Shown: positions 17,419 to 25,044 of the stretch, piece after piece
Numbering within the stretch: the stretch's first letter is position 1
Layout of the letters: each line of letters starts with the position of its first letter
Origin: Embleya sp049739465
Lineage (GTDB): Bacteria > Actinomycetota > Actinomycetes > Streptomycetales > Streptomycetaceae
NCBI RefSeq assembly: GCF_049739465.1
Contig: NZ_JBMHHY010000010.1
Coordinates: forward strand, 254,764-318,763
Reading direction: 5' to 3'
Length of the DNA stretch: 64,000 bases
The notes under the pieces: model-generated
Databases searched by the model: none
Seen by the model: the letters and a program-made list of their open reading frames with translations, nothing else
Told to the model about the DNA's origin: nothing
Made by a program: the position numbers and the translations under genes

Positions 17419-17601
17419 ATGCCAAGCCGCCATGCGGACCGACCACTTCCCGTCGACCCCGGTGCGCGGGCTCTCGCCCGGCGCCGCTCCGAGACGGTGC
17501 GCGACCTGCCGACCCTGTCACCGCACCGGCTCGACCGGGACGAGGCATTCGCGGCGGCGGAACCGGTGAGCGTCAATTCGCGAAAGGCCCTCGAACCGTG
17601 A
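17419..17601 (+). pseudogene. Internally deleted uxaC (first copy), 60 codons
   Basis: The frame starts MPSRHADRPLPVD and continues LARRRSETVRDLPTLSPH, matching the first ~37 residues of the intact glucuronate isomerase at 20612. It then jumps in frame to RLDRDEAFAAAEPVSVNSRK, matching that protein's last ~25 residues. About 400 codons are missing, including all metal-binding and catalytic residues after SPH. The frame is still open and its stop overlaps the GTG of uxuB (GTGA), so it may survive as a leader that couples uxuB translation. Confidence 0.85.
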
Positions 17602-18971
17602 CCGTCCAACCCGTGACCCGGCCGTTGTCCCGCGCGGTCGACGGACGCCCCGCCGCGCCGGTGCGCATGCTCCACCTCGGCCTGGGCGGCTTCTTCCGGG
17701 CCCATCAGGCCTGGTACACCGAGCACGCCGGCGACGCCGACCGGTGGGGGATCGCGGCGTTCACCGGGCGCAGCCCCGCGATCGCCGACCGGCTGACCGC
17801 CCAGGACGGGCTCTACACGTTGGTCACCCGGGCCCCCGACCGCGACCGCTTCGAGGTGGTCGGTTCGCTCACCTCGGCGCACTCCGGCGGTGACCACACC
17901 GCGTGGCTGGACCACTGGCGGCGACCCGAACTCGCAGTGATCACCCTGACGGTCACCGAGGCGGCGTACACCCGCGCTCCCGGAGGCGGCCTGGACACCC
18001 GACGCGCCGATGTGCGTGCCGATATCGCCGCACTCCGCGCCGATCCGAAGGCCCCGGTATCGACAGTCGCCGCGCGGCTGTTGGCCGGGCTGGCCGCCAG
18101 GCAGCGCGCGGGCGGCGGCCCCGTGGCTGTCGTGCCGTGCGACAACCTGCCGAGAAACGGCGAGGTCACCGCACGGGTGATCGGCGAACTGGCGGACGCG
18201 ATCGGGCGCCCCGGATGGCGCGAGGCGGCCACGCACGCCTCGTACGTCGCCACCATGGTCGACCGGATCACCCCGTGGACCACCGCGGACGAGGTGACCG
18301 CCGTTCGCGACGCGACCGGGCGCCGCGACGAAGTCCCCGTCGTCACCGAGCCGTTCACCGAATGGGTGCTGGGCGGCGAGTTTCCGGCCGGGCGGCCCCG
18401 CTGGGAGGACGCCGGAGCCCGCTTCGTCGCCGACGTCACGCCGTACGAGGAACGCAAACTGGCGCTGCTCAACGGCGCCCACTCGCTGTTGGCGTACGCG
18501 GCGCCGTTCCGCGGGCACGCCACCGTCGCCGAGGCCGTGGCCGATCCGGTCTGCCGGGTCTGGGTGCGCGAATGGTGGGACGAGGCCTCGGCCCACCTGG
18601 ACTTCCCCGAAACCGCGTCGGCCGCCTATCGGGACGCGCTGACGGCCCGCTTCGCGAACCCGCGTATCCGGCACACCCTCGCCAAGATCGCCGAGGACGG
18701 AGCCCAGAAGATCCCGGTGCGCGTTCTTCCGACGCTCTACGCCGAGCGGGCGTCCGGCGCGATGCCGCCCGGCGCGCTCCGCGTCATCGCCGCGTGGCTG
18801 CTGCACCTGCTCGGAAGCAACGGGATCCCCGTACGAGACGCCGCCGCCCCGGTCCTCACCGGATCACCGTCCGACGCCGCGCACGCCGTGCTGGCCTTCC
18901 TCGATCCCGCCCTCGCGCGAGACACCGAACTGGTCGAGGCGCTCACCGCCCGCGCCCGGGAACTCGCCTGA
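17598..18971 (+). CDS. uxuB: Fructuronate reductase (mannitol dehydrogenase family)
   Basis: A 457-residue polyol-specific long-chain dehydrogenase. The NAD-binding start MLHLGLGGFFRAHQAWYTE, the VPCDNLPRNGEVT segment, WVLGGEFPAGRPRWE and the catalytic-lysine region YEERKLALLNGAHSLL are characteristic of the UxuB/mannitol-2-dehydrogenase family. With UxaC in the same locus, the likely reaction is D-fructuronate to D-mannonate with NADH. The GTG start overlaps the stop of the deleted uxaC relic, the same linkage seen after the intact uxaC. Mannitol or tagaturonate specificity cannot be fully excluded. Confidence 0.85.
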   Translation: MTVQPVTRPLSRAVDGRPAAPVRMLHLGLGGFFRAHQAWYTEHAGDADRWGIAAFTGRSPAIADRLTAQDGLYTLVTRAPDRDRFEVVGSLTSAHSGGDHTAWLDHWRRPELAVITLTVTEAAYTRAPGGGLDTRRADVRADIAALRADPKAPVSTVAARLLAGLAARQRAGGGPVAVVPCDNLPRNGEVTARVIGELADAIGRPGWREAATHASYVATMVDRITPWTTADEVTAVRDATGRRDEVPVVTEPFTEWVLGGEFPAGRPRWEDAGARFVADVTPYEERKLALLNGAHSLLAYAAPFRGHATVAEAVADPVCRVWVREWWDEASAHLDFPETASAAYRDALTARFANPRIRHTLAKIAEDGAQKIPVRVLPTLYAERASGAMPPGALRVIAAWLLHLLGSNGIPVRDAAAPVLTGSPSDAAHAVLAFLDPALARDTELVEALTARARELA

Positions 18972-19010
18972 CCGAAGACATCGCCATCGGCGTGGACGTC
19001 GGAAACCCGG

Positions 19011-19245
19011 GACATCCCCTGGACCGACAGGTATCGGCAGGCATACCCGGAGACGAACCACCGGGTGTTCGACCGAATCGAGGCGTTCGTTGGCGAACAC
19101 GTATGGAACTTCGCGGACTTCCGGACCTGCAACGGCATCCATCGGGTCAACGGACAAGACAAGGGCGTTTTCCCCCGTGACCGGCGGCTCGAGTCGGCCG
19201 CTCATGCGCTGCGGACCCGCCGCGGCGGACTCGACGGCCGCAAAC
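19011..19245 (+). pseudogene. GH2 beta-glucuronidase C-terminal relic
   Basis: In one frame the sequence reads DIPWTDRYRQAYPETNHRV, then EAFVGEHVWNFADF and NGQDKGVFPRDRR and SAAHALRTRR. This is the conserved C-terminal end of GH2 beta-glucuronidases, which normally finish with the RP-K-AAH.LR.RW block. The first ~520 residues are absent and no stop closes the frame before it runs into the larEB gene. It shows that a glucuronidase once supplied glucuronate to this pathway. Confidence 0.75.
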
Positions 19246-19278
19246 CCTCGAACCAGCCTCGAACCGGAGAAGCACGTC

Positions 19279-20295
19279 ATGCTCCCGGGACTGTCCGGCA
19301 CCGACAGCGAGGCCGCCGACCGCGTCGGAACACTGCTTCACACGCCCGGACGGCTCGGTGTGGCCTTCTCCGGCGGAGTGGACTCCTGCGTGCCGTTGGC
19401 CCTGGCCGTCCGAGCGCTGGGCGCCGACCGCGCGGTCGCGGTGCTCGGCGTCTCGCCCAGCCTCGCCGTGGACGAGCGGACGGCAGCCCTGGGAGCCGCC
19501 GCGAAGATCGGTGCACGCGTGGTCGAGGTCGCCACCCACGAGGGCGACCCGCCGACCTACCGGGCCAACGGCCTCGACCGGTGCTTCCACCGCAAGGACG
19601 AGTTGTTCGCCCGCATTTTTGCGGAGGTGGTCCGGGCGCACGACCTGACGGCCGTCGCCTACGGCGAGGGGAAGACCCCGGACCAGGTGGGCGCGATCGC
19701 CGTCGAACTGCGCGAGCGCGGCCGGGCGGTGGCCTTGTTCACCCGCGCCGGTCCCGAGCACGCGCGGGCCGTCCTCGCCGAACTGCCCGACGCCCGTCAC
19801 GAGTCGGCCGCCCGCTTGCTGGTGTGGCCGCCCGAACCGCCCGCTCCGGAGGGAGGTCTCGTGGTCGTGTTGGCGGCGGGCACCTCCGAACTCCCGGTGG
19901 CGCGCGAGGCCGAACCGATCGCGCGCTATCCGGGACGGCGCTGTGAGTTGGCCGTGGGCGTGGGCGTTGCCGGACTCCACCGCGTGATCGGCATGCTCGA
20001 CCTGCTGCGTTCCGCCCGGGTCGTGGTGGTTGCCGCAGGCATGGACGGCGCGCTGCCCAGCGTGGTGGCGGGGCTGGTCGCCGCGCCCGTCGTCGCGGTG
20101 CCGACCTCCATCGGCTACGGAGCGGCCTTCGGCGGCCTGGCACCCCTGCTGTCGATGCTCAACGCGTGCAGCCCCGGGGTTGCGGTCGTCAACATCGACA
20201 ACGGCTTCGGGGCCGGGCACCTCGCGGCGCAGATCGCGGCACCCCCCACGCCGGCGGCCGGCGCTCCATCGTGGGGGTCGGACGGCCGGGAATGA
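19279..20295 (+). CDS. LarE-LarB chimera (nickel-pincer cofactor biosynthesis)
   Basis: This 338-residue frame joins two proteins. Residues ~1-128 are the ATPase half of LarE, the sulfur transferase, with the PP-loop GVAFSGGVDSC (31-36 core). Residues ~128-325 are LarB, the carboxylase/hydrolase: YGEGKTPDQV, VLAAGTSELPVAREAE, VAAGMDGALPSVVAG, VPTSIGYG and NIDNGFGAGHLA. The LarE C-terminal half that carries the sulfur-donor cysteine(s), and the LarB N terminus, are absent. The join lies in AVAYGEG, a stretch that I believe both families share. The ATG at 19279 follows GGAG. The LarB half looks complete for catalysis, but sulfur transfer should not work unless another LarE exists. Confidence 0.85.
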   Translation: MLPGLSGTDSEAADRVGTLLHTPGRLGVAFSGGVDSCVPLALAVRALGADRAVAVLGVSPSLAVDERTAALGAAAKIGARVVEVATHEGDPPTYRANGLDRCFHRKDELFARIFAEVVRAHDLTAVAYGEGKTPDQVGAIAVELRERGRAVALFTRAGPEHARAVLAELPDARHESAARLLVWPPEPPAPEGGLVVVLAAGTSELPVAREAEPIARYPGRRCELAVGVGVAGLHRVIGMLDLLRSARVVVVAAGMDGALPSVVAGLVAAPVVAVPTSIGYGAAFGGLAPLLSMLNACSPGVAVVNIDNGFGAGHLAAQIAAPPTPAAGAPSWGSDGRE

Positions 20296-20564
20296 GCGTC
20301 GCCCCGTGGCCGGCTACCTCCCGGCGGTTTTGCGGACCCGCCCCGACCCGAGTCCATGATCGGACGCGAGACGGGCGGCAGACCGCGCAGTCGCCTGCAC
20401 GCCTGCGGCGTCCCGATCTGCCATCCCACCTCGATCCATGTCGTCGGGGTTCGGCTCCGGCAGGGCGCTCGGGCGCTCGGTCCCACGCAGGGCCCAAGTC
20501 GTCGACAGGCCTTGCCGATCGGCGCCTGCGCCCACCCCCGCACACAAGCTCTCGCGGCAATACA
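20296..20564. other. Duplication scar upstream of uxaC
   Basis: No intact gene. The segment near 20396-20416 (CTGCACGCCTGCGGCGTCCCG, here 20 of 21 bases identical) repeats part of the uxaC coding sequence at 20816-20836, so this region appears to contain debris of the uxaC-uxuB duplication. Confidence 0.4.
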
Positions 20565-20580
20565 TGACAACCGATTGCCA
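20565..20580. promoter_or_regulatory. LacI-type operator upstream of intact uxaC
   Basis: TGACAACCGATTGCCA is an imperfect palindrome closely matching the operator at 17374-17387, including flanking bases (both preceded by CA-ACATG-like sequence). It is 32-47 bases before the uxaC start. It is probably the duplicated control site of the second module copy. Confidence 0.6.
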
Positions 20581-20611
20581 TGGCCTCCGGCCGCGGACAA
20601 CCATGCGAAGT

Positions 20612-22015
20612 ATGCCCTTTTCACTCCACCCCGACAGGCTCTTGCCCGTCGATGCACAAGCACGCGCCGTCGCCCGCCGTCTCTACGAAGCGGTCCGCGA
20701 CCTGCCGATCCTGTCGCCGCACGGTCACGTGGACCCTCGGTTGCTGGTCGACGACAAGCCGTTCAGCGATCCGGCGAGTCTGCTGATCTCCTCCGATCAC
20801 TACGTCACGCGCCTGCTGCACGCCTGCGGTGTCCCGCTGGACGCACTCGGGGTAGGGCAGGGGCCACTGCCCGAACAGCAGAGCCGCCAGGTGTGGCGCA
20901 CGATGTGTGAGCACTGGACCGCTTTCCGAGGGACCCCTGTCCGCTACTGGATGGAGGCGGAACTCGTCGAGATCTTCGGCGCGACCGAGCAGCCCGCCGC
21001 GGCCACGGCCGACCGGATCTACGACCGGATCGCGGCGCGGCTGGCCGATCCGGCCTTCCACCCGCGGGCACTGTTCCGCCGCTTCGGCATCGAGGTGCTG
21101 GCCACCACCGACGACCCCGCGGACGATCTGGCCGCCCACCGGGCACTGGCCGCCGACCCCGGGTGGACGGCGCGGGTCCTGCCCACCTTCCGACCCGACC
21201 GCTACCTGGAACCCGGTCGGAGTTGGGGAAAGGCCGTGACGTGCCTGGGCGAGGCCGCGGACATCGATACCTCGGACTACGACGGCTACATCCGGGCGTT
21301 GGAAAACCGACGACGCCACTTCATCGCGCACGGCGCCACCTCCGCCGACCACAGCCACCCGGACGTGGGCACCGAACCGCTGACCCACGGCGAGGCCGCC
21401 CGCATCTACCGGGCCGCCTTGCAGGAGACGGCGAGCGAAGCCGAGGGCGTCGCTTTCCGTCGACACATGCTGCTCGAGATGGCCCGCATGTCCTGCGACG
21501 ACGGCCTTGTGATGACCCTGCACCCATCGGTGCGCCGCAACCATCACGTGCCCACCCACCACCGGTACGGCCCCGACACCGGTCACGACATTCCGCTGCG
21601 CGCCGAGTTCACCGACGCCCTGCGTCCGCTCCTGCAAAGGTACGGAACCGCCGAAGGATTCCACCTGATCTTGTTCACCCTCGACGAGGCCGTCTTCACC
21701 AGGGAGATCGCTCCGCTGGCCGGGTTCTACCCCTCGGTCTACGCGGGCGCCCCGTGGTGGTTCCTCGACGCCCCCGACGCCATCCGCCGGTTCCGCCGTG
21801 CGGTCACCGAGACAGCGGGATTCTCCCGGACGTCCGGCTTCGTCGACGACACCCGAGCCTTCTGCTCCATCCCCGCCCGACACGACATGTCGCGGCGGCT
21901 GGACTGTGGCTATCTCGCCGAACTGGTCGCCGAGCACCGACTCGACGAGGACGAGGCGATGGAGGCGGCCGTGGATCTGGTCACGGTCAACCCGCGAAAG
22001 GCGTTCAAGCTGTGA
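20612..22015 (+). CDS. uxaC: Glucuronate isomerase
   Basis: A 467-residue UxaC: the N terminus LPILSPHGHVDPRLLVDD carries the metal-binding HxH (His37, His39), followed by HYVTRLLHACGV, RYWMEAELVEIFG, EVLATTDDPADD, LPTFRPDR, GFHLILFTLDEAV, GAPWWFLDAPD and the terminal TVNPRKAF. The enzyme converts D-glucuronate to D-fructuronate (and galacturonate to tagaturonate) in the cytoplasm. I chose the ATG at 20612 because the deleted copy at 17419 starts at the equivalent position; ATG 20603 is in frame too. It is followed, through a GTGA overlap, by a broken second uxuB. Confidence 0.9.
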   Translation: MPFSLHPDRLLPVDAQARAVARRLYEAVRDLPILSPHGHVDPRLLVDDKPFSDPASLLISSDHYVTRLLHACGVPLDALGVGQGPLPEQQSRQVWRTMCEHWTAFRGTPVRYWMEAELVEIFGATEQPAAATADRIYDRIAARLADPAFHPRALFRRFGIEVLATTDDPADDLAAHRALAADPGWTARVLPTFRPDRYLEPGRSWGKAVTCLGEAADIDTSDYDGYIRALENRRRHFIAHGATSADHSHPDVGTEPLTHGEAARIYRAALQETASEAEGVAFRRHMLLEMARMSCDDGLVMTLHPSVRRNHHVPTHHRYGPDTGHDIPLRAEFTDALRPLLQRYGTAEGFHLILFTLDEAVFTREIAPLAGFYPSVYAGAPWWFLDAPDAIRRFRRAVTETAGFSRTSGFVDDTRAFCSIPARHDMSRRLDCGYLAELVAEHRLDEDEAMEAAVDLVTVNPRKAFKL

Positions 22016-22205
22016 GCACGGCCTCGACCCGCACCCTCGACGGGCGTCAGGCGCCGATTCGCATTTTCCATCCGGGACCGGGCGGGTTCTTACGGCACAC
22101 CAGGCCGGGTACACCGGGCATGCGACGGACACCGCCCACCGGGGTATCGCCTTCTTCACGGTGACCCCTGCCTCCGTTGCCGGCCCCGCCCACCGGCGCC
22201 CGGCG
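22012..22205 (+). pseudogene. Truncated, frameshifted uxuB (second copy)
   Basis: Starting at a GTG overlapping the uxaC stop, the frame reads LDGRQAPIRIFHPGPGGFL, matching the N terminus of UxuB at 17.6 kb (DGRPAAPVRMLHLGLGGFF). After a frame change the neighbouring frame continues AHQAGYTGHATDTAHRGIA, matching AHQAWYTEHAGDADRWGIA. Homology stops near 22205, so only ~60 of 457 residues remain. This mirrors the loss of uxaC in the first copy. Confidence 0.8.
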
Positions 22206-22241
22206 CCCGGCGCTCGGGCCCGGTCCCGAGGAGGCCGGGTT

Positions 22242-22676
22242 TCAGGCCGCGGGGGCGAGTTCGGCGCGGCCGAACAGCAGGGCCCAGCCGGGGGGCAGCC
22301 GGGTCAGGATGCGGGTGATCAGGTCGGGGCCGGCGAGGGCGGCGACGACGGTCAGGACCGATCCGGTGTCCCAACGGGCGACGCCGGGGGTGGCTCCGGT
22401 GTGGGCGGCGATGGCCTTGACGAAGCCCAGGCCGGTCGAGGGCCGGGCTTCGGTGGTGTGCGAGGTGAGCAGGAGGGCGGCTTCGAGGGGGAGTCGGGCG
22501 GCGAGGTCCGGGCGGTCGCGGTCGGCGAGTTGGCGGCCCAGCTCGCGGAGTACGACGCGAAGTGCCTCCTCGGCCTGTTCCCGGGTGTGGTAGGCCCCTT
22601 CCAGACGGACCTTGTCCACCAGTTCGGTGTAGGTGCTCACCGCCGGGGCCGAGAGTGGTTCGTTTCGGGGGTGCAT
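22242..22676 (-). CDS. DUF2267-family protein
   Basis: A 144-residue protein with the DUF2267 pattern: TYTELVDKVRLEGAY...EQAEEALRVVLRELGRQLADRDRPDLAARLP, then a second helical half ending in a hydrophobic LPPGWALLFGRAE. Function is unknown; such genes often lie beside stress proteins, as here next to hsp20. The ATG at 22674-22676 is preceded by GGAAAGG at a somewhat long distance. The frame is open further upstream but with poor composition. Confidence 0.75.
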   Translation of the reverse strand: MHPRNEPLSAPAVSTYTELVDKVRLEGAYHTREQAEEALRVVLRELGRQLADRDRPDLAARLPLEAALLLTSHTTEARPSTGLGFVKAIAAHTGATPGVARWDTGSVLTVVAALAGPDLITRILTRLPPGWALLFGRAELAPAA

Positions 22677-22932
22677 GGTCGCGGATCGCCTTTCCGGTCT
22701 CGGGCTGTGCGGGGGCGGAGTGGATCGGGGCACGGGAGCACAGGTCGGCACGGCTGCGGTCGTCCGGGCGGACGAGCAGTCGTTGCGGGCCGGAGAGGGC
22801 CCGACCCGTGTTGTCGCCCACGGATCCCGTGCTGCGGGTTCGCGGTCCGTGTCGGGGAGAGGGCCGGCGGCGGGCGCCCTTCGTTTCGGCGTGCTCGCCG
22901 CCGGCCTCGCACGGGGGTGTCCGGGGCCTGCC

Positions 22933-23367
22933 TCAGGCGGTGATCACCTTGCGGTCGGAATTGTTGCTGCCGATGGGGATCTTGCGGGGCTTGGCCCGCT
23001 CCGCGATGGGGATCCGCAGGGTCAGGACACCGGCTTCGCAGTCGGCGTCGATGCGTTCGGTGTCGAGGGTGTCGGCGAGCACGATCTGGCGGGAGAAGAC
23101 GCCCGTGGGTCGCTCGGACAACTCCACCTGCACCTCGTCGGTCTTGGCGACGGGTTCGCGGCGGGCCCTGACGGTGAGCATGTTGCGTTCGACGTCGATG
23201 TCGATCGCCTCGGGGGTCACGCCCGGCAGGTCGAACGCGACCACGTACACCTCGCCGTCGCGCCAGGCGTCCATCGGCATCGCGGTCGGCCTGGAGGCGG
23301 TGCCGGGTACGAGGAACTGTTGCGCGAGCCGGTCGAGCTCGCGGAAGGGGTCGGTACGCATCAACAT
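22933..23367 (-). CDS. hsp18: Small heat-shock protein, Hsp20/Hsp18 family
   Basis: A 144-residue alpha-crystallin-domain chaperone: N-terminal MLMRTDPFRELDRLAQQFL, core AFDLPGVTPEAIDIDVERNMLTVRARR, GVFSRQIVLADTLDTERIDADCEAGVLTLRIPIAE and the C-terminal KPRKIPI anchor motif. It holds unfolding proteins during heat stress. The ATG at 23365-23367 follows GGAGG. A perfect RheA-type operator lies 67-85 bases upstream and a RheA-like gene diverges on the other side, the classic Streptomyces hsp18/rheA arrangement. Confidence 0.9.
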   Translation of the reverse strand: MLMRTDPFRELDRLAQQFLVPGTASRPTAMPMDAWRDGEVYVVAFDLPGVTPEAIDIDVERNMLTVRARREPVAKTDEVQVELSERPTGVFSRQIVLADTLDTERIDADCEAGVLTLRIPIAERAKPRKIPIGSNNSDRKVITA

Positions 23368-23433
23368 CGCGAGAACACCTCCGAAAGGTTCGGTCGGTGG
23401 CGCCCTGACGGGCTGCCCGAAACCGTTGTAGCA

Positions 23434-23452
23434 TGTCATCGGAAGGATGACA
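23434..23452. promoter_or_regulatory. RheA-type operator between hsp18 and rheA
   Basis: TGTCATC-GGAAG-GATGACA is a perfect inverted repeat with 7-bp arms and a 5-base spacer, identical to the RheA consensus I recall from Streptomyces albus. It lies between the divergent hsp18 and rheA genes, so heat-released repression of both is expected. Confidence 0.8.
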
Positions 23453-23467
23453 AACATGAAGGTCGTC

Positions 23468-23503
23468 CAAGTGATGACGAGCCGACAAGTGATGACGAGC
23501 CGA
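23468..23503. repeat. Perfect 18-bp tandem repeat in the rheA leader
   Basis: The 18-base unit CAAGTGATGACGAGCCGA occurs twice head to tail (23468-23485 and 23486-23503), just before the rheA ribosome-binding site. Each unit contains GATGAC, a half of the RheA operator arm, so it may add weak repressor sites, or simply be a slippage duplication. Confidence 0.85.
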
Positions 23504-23514
23504 GAGGAGTGCCG

Positions 23515-24171
23515 GTGAACGCGAAGGACCGGCCCGACACACCCGCTCCCCACGCTGCGGGCCCCGCGTCGTTTCCGGCCGCCGCGGCGGCCCTGGAAGC
23601 CATCGACCGGGCCGTGCGCACGGCACAACACGGCGAGGTCGGGCCACCCGGTCCGGGCGAAGGACCGGAACAGGCATTGGCCTCGCTGTTGTTGCTGCGC
23701 GAGATCCGCGAGCGGCTCGCCGGGTGGGAGAGCGGGCTGATCGAGAACGCCCGCGACGCCGGCGCCAGTTGGGCGGACCTGGCCCTTCCCTTGGGAGTGG
23801 CCAGCCGGCAGGCCGCCGAGCGCCGCTACCTGAGGCTGCGCCCCGGCCTCGCCGGGACCACCGGCGAACAACGCGTCACCGCCACCCGCGAACGCCGCGC
23901 CGCCGAGCGCGCCGCCGGCGCCCGGGCCCGCGACAACGCCGCCGACCTGCGCCGCCTCGCCGGACAGATCACCGCACTCACCGACCTCCCGGCCGGCTCC
24001 CGCGCGAGCGTGGGAAGGCTGGACCGGGCCCTGGGCGAGGACGACCCCGCCGCCCTGATCGCTCCCCTCGATGCCACCCGCCCGCACCTGACCGTCGACC
24101 ACCCGGAACTGGTCGCCCGCATCGACGCCCTGGTGGATCCGCCCGCGACCGGCCGCGCCGGCGCGACGTGA
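23515..24171 (+). CDS. rheA: HSP18 transcriptional regulator (RheA-like)
   Basis: A 218-residue protein of the family annotated as HSP18 transcriptional regulator. The central part ALASLLLLREIRERLAGWE, then ARDAGASWADLALPLGVASRQAAERRYLRLRP forms a helix-turn-helix; the C-terminal half is helical and Ala/Arg-rich (DNAADLRRLAGQITALTDLP). RheA is a thermosensor that represses hsp18 at normal temperature and changes conformation when heated. The GTG start at 23515 follows GAGAGGAG. It is divergent from hsp18 across the operator at 23434 and so is probably autoregulated. Confidence 0.85.
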   Translation: MNAKDRPDTPAPHAAGPASFPAAAAALEAIDRAVRTAQHGEVGPPGPGEGPEQALASLLLLREIRERLAGWESGLIENARDAGASWADLALPLGVASRQAAERRYLRLRPGLAGTTGEQRVTATRERRAAERAAGARARDNAADLRRLAGQITALTDLPAGSRASVGRLDRALGEDDPAALIAPLDATRPHLTVDHPELVARIDALVDPPATGRAGAT

Positions 24172-25040
24172 CGGCTCGCCCGCTCCCGCGCGATGGCGAT
24201 GCCCGCGGACCGACGAAGCGCCGGTTGCCTGCCGGCAGCAACTCGAAGGCTTGGGCGGGAGTCGGACGAGGTGAGGCGCCGGTCATGGTCGTAGGTAACG
24301 GCCGGTCATGGCCCGCCACCGCGCAGGCGTTCCATCGCGGGGCCGGCGCGGCACGACGTCGAGGGCCCGTCGGTAGGGCCACGTGGGCACGGGAGGAGCC
24401 GGGCTCGGGCGCAGGCGGGTGAGCGTTCCTGGTCCGGGACGCGTGTTCGGGACGGTATGTCGGCGTGTGCGCCGTGCATCGTGGTCTCGCCCGGGGCGGC
24501 GCCTCTACCAGCGGTACCAGCGGCCGCCGCCGGTGCCGGCAGATGTGGGGCATGGTGCCGACGCGGGCGGCGAGAACTTCGGCGGGTGCCGGGCGAGGGG
24601 GCGTCGGCTTCGACGGGAAGCGCGGTGGGACGCTCATCCGATCGGCGAGTCGGCCCCGTCGGCCGTGCTGCCGCGGGCCCGGCTGATGACGGAGCGGCCT
24701 GCGGACGCCCGCCCGGATCGACGCATCGATCGCTTTCCGGGACACTCCCGGACCTTCCTCTGCGCCTCGCCGCACAGAGCTCACAGGGCGTAGGCACCCC
24801 CGCCCGGAACGCCCCGTCTTCGGGTGCGAGGCGGCCGGATCTTCGCGGACAAGACCGGGAGCGCGGGCATGTCCGCGGACCGGGCGGGTGCGTTGAGCGA
24901 GCCGGAGCCGACCGGTTCCGGGCGATGAGGGCTCACCTGCCGGCCCACGGTCCGCGTCGCATGGCCGCCGGATTTGCGGACACCACGAGGGGCGGGGCCG
25001 TTTCCGCGTCCGCCACCGTCGGAATATCTATCGTGCTCGG
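24172..25040. other. Long gap without recognisable gene
   Basis: About 870 bases downstream of rheA. Several open frames exist on both strands but their composition is Arg/Pro/Gly-biased, as expected of shadow frames, and I recognise nothing. No IS end or tRNA was noticed. Confidence 0.45.
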
Positions 25041-25044
25041 AGTA

